Shown: positions 26,415-34,565 of the stretch, one piece after another
Layout: each line of letters opens with the position of its first letter
Position numbering within the stretch: the first letter of the stretch is position 1
Source: Selenomonas sp. oral taxon 920
GTDB taxonomy: Bacteria > Bacillota > Negativicutes > Selenomonadales > Selenomonadaceae
Length of the DNA stretch: 64,000 nucleotides
NCBI RefSeq assembly: GCF_001717585.1
Contig: NZ_CP017042.1
Span: forward strand, 719,501 to 783,500
Reading direction: 5' to 3'
Notes under the pieces: generated by a model
Seen by the model: only the letters and a program-made list of their open reading frames with translations
Database searches by the model: none
What the model was told of the DNA's origin: nothing
Made by a program: the position numbers and the translations under genes

Positions 26415-26903
26415 ATGCACGGGAAATCGCTGATTGCCTACTTCTCTGCATCCCCTTCACGGCGGACAGCGACGGTGGCGCATAAGATTGCCGATGTGAT
26501 CGGTGCCGATCTCTATGAGATCGTGCCTGATGTGCCCTATACGCAGGATGATCTCAACTGGAATGACAGTGCAAGCCGTTCGAGTGTGGAGATGCGCGAT
26601 CCGAACAGTCGTCCCGCCATCGCGGGAGAACCTCTGGATGTTGCGGCGTATGATATCATCTTTGTCGGCTTCCCCATCTGGTGGTATGTTGCGCCGCATA
26701 TCATCAATACCTTTCTTGAGAGCTATGACTGGACGGGCAAGACGATTGTTCCGTTTGCGACCTCGGGCGGCAGTTCGATGGGGCAGACGACGGTGTATCT
26801 GCGCCCCTCGGCAGAGGGGGCTCTGGTGAAGGAAGGCCGCCGCTTCGAGATGGGTGAGACACCGATGGCGATCAACTCATGGATCGCAGCGCTCGGCATC
26901 TGA
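26415..26903 (+). CDS. flavodoxin family protein
   Basis: A 162-residue flavodoxin-fold protein of the Flavodoxin_4 type, binding FMN. The phosphate-binding loop is LIAYFSASPSRRTATVA at residues 6-20, GFPIWWYVAPHIINTFLE stacks on the isoalloxazine ring, and PFATSGGSSMG forms the second FMN loop. It probably acts as a small electron carrier or quinone/flavin reductase in the cytoplasm. It is the last gene of the DUF2225-unknown-DUF4127 set, followed by a terminator. Confidence 0.88.
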   Translation: MHGKSLIAYFSASPSRRTATVAHKIADVIGADLYEIVPDVPYTQDDLNWNDSASRSSVEMRDPNSRPAIAGEPLDVAAYDIIFVGFPIWWYVAPHIINTFLESYDWTGKTIVPFATSGGSSMGQTTVYLRPSAEGALVKEGRRFEMGETPMAINSWIAALGI

Positions 26904-26920
26904 GAAACATCAATAAAAAT

Positions 26921-26956
26921 GACCGTATTGCGGAAGTTTCTGCGATACGGTCTTTT
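26921..26956 (+). terminator. terminator after the flavodoxin gene
   Basis: GACCGTATTGC pairs with GCGATACGGTC (one wobble) and is followed by TTTT. Confidence 0.75.
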
Positions 26957-27055
26957 CTGTTGTCATGCACAATATAAGTGAATTCTATATTTAATAGTCA
27001 GATAATCAATTTTCTATTTCCTAGGAACTGCTATATAATTAGAGAAAATCATAGA

Positions 27056-27213
27056 GGGAATCACTGACAAAATAGACCTTCCGATTGGCGTAGATTTTTT
27101 CGTCCGATTGAAGAGGTAAACCGGACGCAGAGTGGTGCTCTGTGGAGGATCGAGGGCGAAAAGCGGGAAAAAAGATCGCCAAGATGATGGTGCTGAATCT
27201 ATCAGTGCTTCCC
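27056..27213. mobile_element. MITE-like element, copy B
   Basis: A 158-bp stretch bounded by imperfect inverted repeats: GGGAATCACTGACAAAATAG on the left, and on the right a sequence whose complement reads GGGAAGCACTGATAGATTCA. The interior has no gene but includes a small hairpin (CGTCCG near 27101 with CGGACG near 27123). Size, termini and lack of coding fit a non-autonomous miniature element. The arms match those of the 46-bp element at 21989. No clean target duplication was found. Confidence 0.5.
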
Positions 27214-27246
27214 TAGTTATTTGACGCGGGAAAAGGAGATGCTGAC

Positions 27247-28512
27247 ATGGAAACAAAGTTTGGACAGCTGTTTACAGAGGCAGAGCTTGCAGAAATTCGG
27301 AAGCAATTTGCGTATGTGGATCGCGATCGGAACGAGGATGCACGCCTGTTCTTCGATAATGCCGGAGGTTCTCTGCGGCTTACGGCGGCGGAGAAAGCCT
27401 TCTATGACGCGGATCTGATGCCGGATGCCTCGGAGCATTCCAACCGTCTCGCGCTTGAACTTGCGGAGCTCGAGAACCGGGCGCGTGCGGATATCCGCAT
27501 GATCTTCAACTGCCGTGATGGAGAGGTTGCAACGGGATATACAGCATCTCAGCTCATGATGTATATTGTACGCCTCTTGAGCGAGCATGCTGAGGGAACG
27601 AACTGTGTGACCACAATCCTAGAGCATCCATCGTCCTTTGACGCCATGACCATGTACGCCGAAAAGTACGGACGAGAGCTGCGCGTTGCGCGAGCAAATC
27701 CGGCGACGGGCGGTGCCGATGTGGAAAAAATTCTCGCGCTCGTGGATAAGAACACGGCGATCCTGAGCGTCATGGCTGCATCGAATATCTCTGGACATAT
27801 CATGGATATCGCAACCATTGCGAAGGAGGCACGGCACATCAATCCGGATATGTATATCATCAGCGATGCGGTGTAGCACGCTCCGCACGGCGTCCTCAAT
27901 CCGGAGGAGATCGGCGTCGACGCGATGAATATTGCGCCGTATAAATTCTTCGGGTGCCGTGGATTCGTCCTCATGTATCTCTCTGCGCGCATCAAGGAGT
28001 ACCCGCATCATAAACTCATCGGAAGGGCTGCGGATGACTGGGAGATCGGCAGCCCCGCAACGGGACAGTTTGCCTCCGTGTCCGCTGTCGTCGACTATGT
28101 ATGCGGTCTTGGCGGCGCATCCACGGATCGCCGCTCCTCCTTTGTCGCGGGCATGGAGCGCATTGCGGCGCATGAGCGTGCTCTGCTCGAGCTGATGCTC
28201 GAGGGGACGGGCGAGGCTCCCGGACTTCGGCACATCAAGGGCATTACGGTCAAGATGGACGATCCGGATCTCGTACAGCGCGACCTCATCGTCGGTGCGG
28301 AGTTTGACCGAATGGATGTCAAGACCGCTGCAAAAGAGCTCGAGAAACGCGGCATTGTTGCCTTTGAACGCTCGGCAGAGAGCAGCTACTCCAACCGCAT
28401 GGTGCGCGAGTTCGATTCGGAGGGCGTTGTGCGTCTCTCACCGCTGCATGTCAACACACCTGCAGAGATCACACAGTTCCTTCGTGTCGCTGCAGAGGTC
28501 GCAGCACTCTAA
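27247..28512 (+). pseudogene. class V aminotransferase (cysteine desulfurase-like) with an in-frame amber codon
   Basis: The frame encodes about 421 residues of a PLP-dependent class V aminotransferase. RLFFDNAGGSLRLT near 33-46 is the N-terminal substrate loop, ISDAV-x-HAPHG near 206-215 the cofactor-binding region and APYKFFG the Schiff-base lysine (codon 233). Codon 210 (27874-27876) is TAG where relatives of this type carry Gln in DAVQHAPHG, so one CAG-to-TAG change explains the break. The frame is otherwise open to 28512 with no further damage, indicating a recent mutation, a sequencing error or suppression. Translation should stop after 209 residues. The gene stands alone. Confidence 0.8.
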
Positions 28513-28529
28513 ACGATGCTATGTTTGCA

Positions 28530-28555
28530 AAGCCTGTCTTCGGACAGGCTTTTTG
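28530..28555 (+). terminator. terminator with UUCG tetraloop
   Basis: AAGCCTGTC and GACAGGCTT enclose the stable loop TTCG, followed by TTT. Ends the aminotransferase transcript. Confidence 0.85.
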
Positions 28556-28642
28556 CATGAAGTTCACTCAATACTTGAATGCAAAGGAATTTATGATACA
28601 ATGATACTCCAATAGCAATGCTGATTTTATGGTGGGGACTTT

Positions 28643-29773
28643 ATGAAACGACGGAATTTCATTTTTGGCGCGCTGGCGGGGCTTGGAGCGCTCGTGGGCG
28701 GCGCGGGACTCTTTGTGCGGCAGGAGAAATTCGGGCGCGCACCATCGGGGGAACGCCTGAAACGCATTCAGGCATCGCCGCACTACGTAAACGGCCAGTT
28801 CGTCTGCCTCGAGTCGGTCGAGGTGATGATGGATGATCTGCCCGATGAGGAGAAGCCGAACCGCATCGAAACCCTTTATCGCGTGCTCTTCGGCGGCGAT
28901 GACGGACGCGTGCCGAAGGCGCTTATTCCGAGTCACAAGACCGATCTTCATGTGATACCGCGCGAGCAGGATGTCGCGATCTGGATGGGGCACTCGACCT
29001 TCTACTTGCAGGTTGGCGGGCGGCGCATGCTCGTCGATCCCGTATTCTCCGACTACGGTTCGCCGATCTTCTTCATCAACCGCGCATTTCGCGGGAGCAA
29101 CGTCTATACCGCGGAGGACATTCCGGAGCTGGATGTGCTTCTGATGACGCACGATCACTGGGATCATCTCGACTATGCGACCGTGATGGCACTGAAACCA
29201 AAGGTGAAGGATGTCGTCTGTCCGCTCGGCGTGGGTGAGTTCTTTGAGCAGTGGGGATTTGATCTTGCACATCTGCATGAGGAGGACTGGGATACGGACA
29301 TCGCACTCGCCGACGATTTCCACATTCATGTTCTGCCGTCGCAGCATTTCTCGGGGCGCTTCCTCACGCGCAACAATACCCAGTGGTGCGGCTTTGCCGT
29401 CATAACGCCGCATCGCCGCGTCTATATCAGCGGGGACGGCGGCTATGGGAAGCACTTCAAGGACATCGGACGCCGCTTTGACGGCTTTGACCTCGCGATG
29501 ATGGAAAACGGGCAGTACAATATGCAGTGGCATGCGATCCATATGCTGCCGAACGAAACGGCACAGGCGGCGGAAGATGTCGGCGCACGCATCCTGCTCC
29601 CCGCGCACGGCGGAAAATTCGCACTCGCTCTGCACACATGGCAGGCGCCCTACGAGGGCCTTCTCAAGGAGAGCGCACGACGTCCTTATCGTATGGTGAC
29701 GCCGCTAATCGGTGAGGTGGTGGACATCGAGCATCCCGCCGACTTTCCGCACTGGTGGGAAGGGCGAGTATAA
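28643..29773 (+). CDS. MBL-fold metallohydrolase, NAPE-PLD/UlaG-like, possibly Tat-exported
   Basis: The 376-residue protein starts with a twin-arginine-like signal (MKRRNFIFGALAGLGALVGG). The metallo-beta-lactamase core follows: WMGHSTFYLQ and MLVDPVFSD, then the metal motif MTHDHWDHLD (HxHxDH-like) near 165-175, LPSQHFSGR near 240, ISGDGGYG near 260 and a late PAHGGKF. This pattern matches the NAPE-PLD and UlaG-type hydrolases acting on phosphodiesters or lactones. The Tat-like signal suggests a folded metalloenzyme exported to the periplasm. It is a lone gene with a terminator after it. Confidence 0.87.
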   Translation: MKRRNFIFGALAGLGALVGGAGLFVRQEKFGRAPSGERLKRIQASPHYVNGQFVCLESVEVMMDDLPDEEKPNRIETLYRVLFGGDDGRVPKALIPSHKTDLHVIPREQDVAIWMGHSTFYLQVGGRRMLVDPVFSDYGSPIFFINRAFRGSNVYTAEDIPELDVLLMTHDHWDHLDYATVMALKPKVKDVVCPLGVGEFFEQWGFDLAHLHEEDWDTDIALADDFHIHVLPSQHFSGRFLTRNNTQWCGFAVITPHRRVYISGDGGYGKHFKDIGRRFDGFDLAMMENGQYNMQWHAIHMLPNETAQAAEDVGARILLPAHGGKFALALHTWQAPYEGLLKESARRPYRMVTPLIGEVVDIEHPADFPHWWEGRV

Positions 29774-29787
29774 CAATTGCATCTTGA

Positions 29788-29834
29788 AAAAAGTGGAGTT
29801 GCTACATGGAAAACGTGCAGCAACTCCACTTTTT
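29788..29834. terminator. bidirectional terminator between convergent genes
   Basis: A5-GTGGAGTTGC (29788-29802) pairs perfectly with GCAACTCCAC-T5 (29820-29834), serving the MBL gene and the dehydrogenase facing it. Confidence 0.85.
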
Positions 29835-29846
29835 GAATTTATGATG

Positions 29847-30614
29847 TTATCGAACGAGATATGCTCCGTCTACAGGAATGACCGCACCGTTGATATAGTC
29901 GGAAGCGGAGCCGGCAAGGAAGACGGCAACCCCCTTCATATCCTCCGGTGTCCCCCAACGCTTTGCGGGAATGCGCGCGATGATTTCGGTGCTGCGCGTT
30001 TCATCATTGATCAGATTCGTATTCATTTCTGTTTCCATATAACCGGGAGCGATCGCGTTGACATTGATCCCTTTGCCTGCCCACTCATTCGCGAGTGCTT
30101 TGGTCAGCTGAGCGACGCCGCCTTTGCTGGCAGCATATGCCGGTACGGTGTAACCGCCGAAGAAGCTCAGCATCGATGCCATATTGATGATCTTTCCGTA
30201 GCCAATTTCAATCATATCGCGCCCCGCAAGCTGACACAGCTGAAAAACGGTATTGAGGTTGAGATTGAGCACGTCCGTCCAGTCGGATAATGGAAACTCC
30301 TCGCACGGATGACGTCGCTGCATACCTGCGTTGTTGACGAGGATATCGACACGACCGTTGAGCATATCGCGTGCGCGCGTGTAGATGGAGGGCACCGCAT
30401 TCTGATCGAGAAGATTGCCGCGCAGCGCATGTACCGAAAGACCCTTTGCCTTGAAATCCTCGGCAGCTTTTTCCACACTCGTTCCTGAGCCGATCATCAG
30501 TACGTTTGCTCCTGCTTCGGCAAGCCCTTCGGATATGCCGAGCCCCAGTCCTCTGCCACCGCCGGTAACGATTGCATTCTTTCCCTTTAATTGAAATTGA
30601 TCTAAGATCGCCAT
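29847..30614 (-). CDS. kduD: KduD-like short-chain dehydrogenase
   Basis: A 255-residue NAD(P)-dependent SDR enzyme close to 2-deoxy-D-gluconate 3-dehydrogenase / 2-keto-3-deoxygluconate oxidoreductase. TGGGRGLGLGI binds the dinucleotide, LVNNAGMQRR is the NNAG motif, and the catalytic Ser, Tyr and Lys occur in NMASMLSF and YAASKGG. Start is ATG 30614, seven bases after AAGGGG. It is divergent from a TRAP transporter and an IolB/KduI-like gene, which supports a role in breaking down unsaturated or deoxy-uronates. Gluconate 5-dehydrogenase is the alternative. Confidence 0.85.
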   Translation of the reverse strand: MAILDQFQLKGKNAIVTGGGRGLGLGISEGLAEAGANVLMIGSGTSVEKAAEDFKAKGLSVHALRGNLLDQNAVPSIYTRARDMLNGRVDILVNNAGMQRRHPCEEFPLSDWTDVLNLNLNTVFQLCQLAGRDMIEIGYGKIINMASMLSFFGGYTVPAYAASKGGVAQLTKALANEWAGKGINVNAIAPGYMETEMNTNLINDETRSTEIIARIPAKRWGTPEDMKGVAVFLAGSASDYINGAVIPVDGAYLVR

Positions 30615-30637
30615 AGATATTACCCCTTTCAAGACTC

Positions 30638-30652
30638 AAAACATATGATGTA
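30638..30652. promoter_or_regulatory. operator-like repeat, kduD side
   Basis: AAAACATATGATGTA here is repeated exactly at 30777-30791. It lies between the kduD -10 box and its ribosome site. Related ATATGATAT cores occur on the minus strand near 30735-30745. Confidence 0.5.
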
Positions 30653-30671
30653 AAAATATTTGATTTATGAT

Positions 30672-30700
30672 ATTATAATGGATAAAAGTTGCAAAATCAA
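30672..30700 (-). promoter_or_regulatory. kduD promoter
   Basis: On the minus strand TTGATT (30700-30695), a 17-base spacer and TATAAT (30677-30672). Confidence 0.6.
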
Positions 30701-30766
30701 TGATATACCGTGCGATTTTGCTTATAAATTGAAATATCATATAAAAACAAGAAATATAATTGATCG

Positions 30767-30795
30767 TTGACAGGAAAAAACATATGATGTATTAT
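30767..30795 (+). promoter_or_regulatory. TRAP operon promoter
   Basis: TTGACA (30767-30772), a 17-base spacer and TATTAT (30790-30795). The spacer contains the second operator-like repeat. Confidence 0.65.
30777..30791. promoter_or_regulatory. operator-like repeat, TRAP side
   Basis: A second exact copy of the 15-base repeat at 30638-30652, placed inside the -35/-10 spacer where a bound repressor would block RNA polymerase. The FadR-type regulator at 34566-35276 is the natural candidate. Confidence 0.5.
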
Positions 30796-30847
30796 AATGA
30801 CACAAGAATAAATTTCTGTTATGAGATAATAAAAGGAGGAGGTTCAT

Positions 30848-31866
30848 GTGAAACGTATTTTCTTTGTCGTCTTGTTGCTGGTGTCGTTGTTTGCAATGGG
30901 CGGATGCGGAGAGAAGCAGGGGGAACGAACCTATACAAAGGAGCATCCTCTTGTCTTTCGTATGGCGCTGTCAGACGGAGAAGCAACCGTTTACTACAAA
31001 GGAGCCAAAGAGATCTCGGATCGTGTTTATGAAAAAACAGATGGACGTATCCATATCTTGGTTGTGCCGGGAGGCGCGCTCGGGGCGAGCGTGCGACCGT
31101 GGAGCTGGCGATGGATGACAACTTGGACATTGCCACATCAGCCAACTCGGTGATGACAAACTGGATTCCGCAGATGGCAATACTCGATCAGGCATACCTC
31201 TGGAAGAATGCAAATGAAGCGCATGCCGCCGTCGATGGCCGCCTCGGAAAACTCATTGAGGCGGAGGCACAGCGGAAGATGGGCGTCCATGTCATCGGCT
31301 ACATGGAGTCGGGGTTCCGGGATGTATTCTCCGTCAAGCCGATTGAGAAGCCTGAGGATTTTGACGGGGTCAAGATACGAACCATGCAGAATCGCTATCA
31401 CATGGCTGCATTTAAGGGATTTGGTGCGATGCCGGTTGCCATGCCCTTTGGTGAGCAGTTCACTGCACTTCAGCAGGGGGCGATTGATGCTTGCGAAAAT
31501 GGTGTGAGTGGATGCTATACCAACGGCTTTTACGAGGTCACAAAAAACATCACCAACAGCAAGCACGCATTTGTCTATATTTTGTTGCTCATGTCGGATA
31601 AATCCTACAATATGATACCAGATGATTTAAAGAGACCATTTCTCGAGGGCGTGCGAGAGGGATGCAATGAGCAGCGAAAATATCTCGTTGAGGCAAATGA
31701 GGATGCTACAGAGAAGTTGAAGGCGCTTGGTGTGCAGTTTCATGATATTGACATAACAGAACTTCAGACTAGATATCGAAAAGAGGCAGAAGCTGAAGGG
31801 TTCCAATTTGATCCGGAATGGCAGAAAGCTGTGGATGAGGCAGTTAAGGAAGCCGAAACGATGTAG
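30848..31866 (+). pseudogene. dctP: TRAP transporter substrate-binding protein, frameshifted
   Basis: The intact protein would have about 339 residues, the usual DctP length. It starts at GTG 30848 after AGGAGGAGG, with a lipoprotein signal ending in the lipobox AMGGC. It reads normally to GRIHILVVPGGALG, then leaves frame in a four-G run at 31082-31085. The +1-offset frame resumes at once with GERATVELAMDD and continues intact to 31866, including FDGVKIRTMQNRYHM and the QQGAIDACENG region. One missing G explains everything. Either the gene is newly dead or the G run was miscalled. Anchored in the outer face of the inner membrane, DctP would hand the substrate to DctQM encoded next. Confidence 0.85.
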
Positions 31867-31878
31867 GAGGGTTGAGCG

Positions 31879-32376
31879 ATGAAGTCGGTATTGAAGAAAC
31901 TTCAGTTTGTGGAGAATTTGATCATTGTTGTCTCGTTTGCCCTGATGGTCATATGTGTCTTTGGCTCTGTTGTCAACAGAAACTTTATCAAGCTCAGCAT
32001 TCCGTGGTTTGATGAACTCGCGACGTTCTGCATGGTATATATGGCTCTTCTGGGAACCGAGGCGGGGCTTCGTGACGGCTCTCAGATCGCTGTTACGGCG
32101 GTTGTCAACAAATTTCGCGGAAAGGGAAAACGCTACATTCAGATCTTGTCGAAGCTCATTGTTACAGTGTTTTCGGCCGTTGTGCTGTACTACAGCATTC
32201 ACATGGTTAATGTGCAGGCGGCGACAGGGCAGGTCACGCCCGCACTGCATATTCCTATGGCGGTTCCGTACATGGCACTCTGCATCAGTTTCTTTATCAT
32301 AACCTGTGTGCAGGGAGCTGCGATCGTATATATGATTATGCATTTGAATGATGCTGCGCAGGAAGGAGGGGAATGA
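31879..32376 (+). CDS. dctQ: TRAP transporter small permease
   Basis: The 165-residue small membrane subunit with four predicted helices. The NFIKLSIPWFDELATFCMVY segment with its conserved tryptophan-aspartate-glutamate patch and EAGLRDGSQIAV are typical DctQ features. It pairs with DctM to import a carboxylate or sugar acid with sodium. It lies 12 bases after the broken dctP and ends one base before the dctM start. Confidence 0.9.
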   Translation: MKSVLKKLQFVENLIIVVSFALMVICVFGSVVNRNFIKLSIPWFDELATFCMVYMALLGTEAGLRDGSQIAVTAVVNKFRGKGKRYIQILSKLIVTVFSAVVLYYSIHMVNVQAATGQVTPALHIPMAVPYMALCISFFIITCVQGAAIVYMIMHLNDAAQEGGE

Positions 32377-32377
32377 G

Positions 32378-33652
32378 ATGGTTGTACTGCTTTTGTTTGG
32401 CACAATGGCGTTATTCCTCATGATGGGGGTGCCAATCTCGTTTACACTTGGCGCCGCGGTCATGGCAACAATCTTTTTTGCCCCGGACTTTACGGTTGGG
32501 GCAGGGATCATTCCCCTGCGCATATTTGGAGGACTCGAATCCAGCTCCATTATGGCGATTGCGTTCTTCGTCCTTGCCGGTAATATCATGACGAATGGCG
32601 GAATATCACGCTGCATTGTCGAGTTTACGAACTCGTTCATCGGAAATATCCGCGGCGGAATGTCGATTGCGCTGGTTCTTGCCTGCGGATTCTTTGCAGC
32701 GCTTTCCGGTTCTGCACCGGCAACGGTCGTTGCGATCGGCGTTATGCTCTATGCAGATATGGTGCGTCTCGGATATCCCAAGGAACGTGTTGCGGGGCTG
32801 CTTGTCGTATCGGGCGGACTCGGTCCGATCATTCCCCCGAGCATCATCATGATTGTTTACGGCACAATTACGGGGGCGTCTATCAGCAAGATGTTCCAAG
32901 CGGGTCTTGGTATTGGCATGATGATTGTCTTTATCCTCATTGCGGTCTGTTTTCTGTATGCACGCAAGGAAAACTGGCCAAAGAATGAGAAGGGCATTGA
33001 TGTGAAAGCAATTTTTTCCTCATTCGTCCACGCCATCCCTGCGCTCCTCCTGCCGGTCATCATCCTCGGCGGCATTTACTCCGGCATTATGACGCCGACG
33101 GAGTCGGCTGCTGTCGCGGTTGTCTGGTCGCTGGTCGCCAGCCTCTTCATTTACAAGGAGATGAAGGTCAAGGATCTTTGGAAGATTTTTCTTGATTCGG
33201 CAAAGGGCTCCGCGATGATCCTGTTCATTATCGCAACGTCGACAGCCTTTTCGTGGATTTTTGCATACTCCGGCATCTCCGGCGATCTGGTTCACTTCAT
33301 TCGTGGACTCGATCTTAATCCGACACTGTTCTGCCTGCTCATTGCACTCTTACTTCTTGCATTTGGAACCTTTTTGGAGGGGATCGCAACCTGCGTTCTG
33401 CTTGTGCCCATTCTCTGGCCGCTTGCTCATGAACTTGGCATCAATGTGATTCATTTCGGGATGATCGTATGTATTGCCAATGTTGTCGGGACGATGACGC
33501 CGCCCGTTGCGGTCAACATTTTCTCTGCGGCATCTGTCACAAAGCTTGATATGGGCAATATTGTGCGGGGGGAAATTCCGTTTTTCATCGGTTACGTAGC
33601 CGTGTATTTGGCCGTTGTCCTGATTCCAAAACTCACGCTTGCATTCCTCTGA
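32378..33652 (+). CDS. dctM: TRAP transporter large permease
   Basis: The 424-residue channel subunit with about twelve membrane segments. GVPISFTLG near the start, LAGNIMTNGGI, SGSAPATVVAIG and PTESAAVAVVWSL are DctM hallmarks. I choose ATG 32378, eight bases after AGGAGGGG, over the open frame ten codons upstream that overlaps dctQ. With the KduD and IolB/KduI-like genes around it, the likely cargo is a uronate or its breakdown product. Confidence 0.92.
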   Translation: MVVLLLFGTMALFLMMGVPISFTLGAAVMATIFFAPDFTVGAGIIPLRIFGGLESSSIMAIAFFVLAGNIMTNGGISRCIVEFTNSFIGNIRGGMSIALVLACGFFAALSGSAPATVVAIGVMLYADMVRLGYPKERVAGLLVVSGGLGPIIPPSIIMIVYGTITGASISKMFQAGLGIGMMIVFILIAVCFLYARKENWPKNEKGIDVKAIFSSFVHAIPALLLPVIILGGIYSGIMTPTESAAVAVVWSLVASLFIYKEMKVKDLWKIFLDSAKGSAMILFIIATSTAFSWIFAYSGISGDLVHFIRGLDLNPTLFCLLIALLLLAFGTFLEGIATCVLLVPILWPLAHELGINVIHFGMIVCIANVVGTMTPPVAVNIFSAASVTKLDMGNIVRGEIPFFIGYVAVYLAVVLIPKLTLAFL

Positions 33653-33679
33653 TGGGGCATTGTTGAAAGGCGGGGCATT

Positions 33680-34462
33680 ATGTGCGATGAAGCAATGAAA
33701 AAATGGCGCGTGCAGTCGCCTGAGGCCATGGGCTTTTATCCGGTAGTGACGCCGGATAAATGTGCCTGTCAGGTGGCGCAGATGTATCGACTGAATCTGC
33801 CCGAGGGGGCGCAGTATGAGCTGTTCTCTGAGACACTGGAAATGCATCCCGTTCTGATCAGCGGTAAAGCATCTTTGGAGCAACGCATACTCGGCAGGCA
33901 AGGGATGGAGAGGTTCGATGCGTTCTATATTCCTGCGCATGAAAAGGCTGTTATCAAGGCGGAGGAAGAATGTGTTTTCTACATCGGTGCCGCCTCGTTC
34001 GAGGGAATCGGTGAACCTCATTTCCGCAAATTCGAAAAGGATCTGCCGATCGGTGACATACACCAGATTCATGGAGAAGGAAGGGGACGCCGCGAAGTCA
34101 TGTTCACACTTGCGCCGCAGGACAGCGCCTCCCGCCTTATTTGCGGACTAACTTGGGGAGAGGAAGGCGGCTGGACGAGTTGGCCTCCGCATCAACACGA
34201 GAAATATCTCGAGGAAATCTATTGTTACTTCGATATGCCGAAGCCAAGCTTTGGATTTCATATCAGTTATGCGGAAAATGGCGATGTTGACAATATGGTA
34301 ATTCATCCGGTGTACTCGGGAACTGTAGTGCAGGCACCGTATGGATATCATCCGACGGCAGGCAGTCCCGGCAGTCAAAACAAATATCTCTGGGTGCTTG
34401 CGGCATTCCATCCGAATGTGCGGCGCTATGATCTGGCTGTCTCTGACCCGGTGCGTGCATGA
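33680..34462 (+). CDS. IolB/KduI superfamily isomerase (5-deoxy-glucuronate isomerase-like)
   Basis: A 260-residue bicupin protein. WTSWPPHQHEKYLEEIYCYF (about 175-194) holds the metal-binding histidines and glutamate shared by IolB (5-deoxy-glucuronate isomerase) and KduI (5-keto-4-deoxyuronate isomerase); the SWPPHxH wording is closer to IolB. HPVYSGTVVQAPYGYHPT supplies a further histidine. No other inositol gene is present here, while a KduD-like gene is, so the true substrate may be a keto-deoxyuronate. It is the last gene of the TRAP operon, before a bidirectional terminator. Confidence 0.8.
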   Translation: MCDEAMKKWRVQSPEAMGFYPVVTPDKCACQVAQMYRLNLPEGAQYELFSETLEMHPVLISGKASLEQRILGRQGMERFDAFYIPAHEKAVIKAEEECVFYIGAASFEGIGEPHFRKFEKDLPIGDIHQIHGEGRGRREVMFTLAPQDSASRLICGLTWGEEGGWTSWPPHQHEKYLEEIYCYFDMPKPSFGFHISYAENGDVDNMVIHPVYSGTVVQAPYGYHPTAGSPGSQNKYLWVLAAFHPNVRRYDLAVSDPVRA

Positions 34463-34522
34463 TGGGGTGAATGTGCGGTAAGGAAAATTGTAAATACGTC
34501 ATTGTAATGTTGGTATAGCAGG

Positions 34523-34560
34523 ACGACCCACCGAAAGGTTTGCCTTTTGGTGGGTCGTTT
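34523..34560. terminator. bidirectional terminator
   Basis: ACGACCCACCGAAAGG pairs with CCTTTTGGTGGGTCGT (one mismatch) around a 4-base loop, with T on the plus side, between the isomerase and the convergent regulator. Confidence 0.8.
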
Positions 34561-34565
34561 CGACA

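Larger units (their letters stand above)
26904..27246. other. gene-free stretch before the class V aminotransferase
   Basis: This 343-base gap contains the flavodoxin terminator (26921-26956), an AT-rich stretch, and a 158-bp inverted-repeat element (27056-27213) that ends 33 bases before the aminotransferase start. No gene was seen. Confidence 0.6.

Noticed and set aside
27874-27876. Pyrrolysine insertion at the amber codon
   Set aside because: Relatives have Gln at the site, a CAG-to-TAG change is enough, and no pyl genes are in the window.
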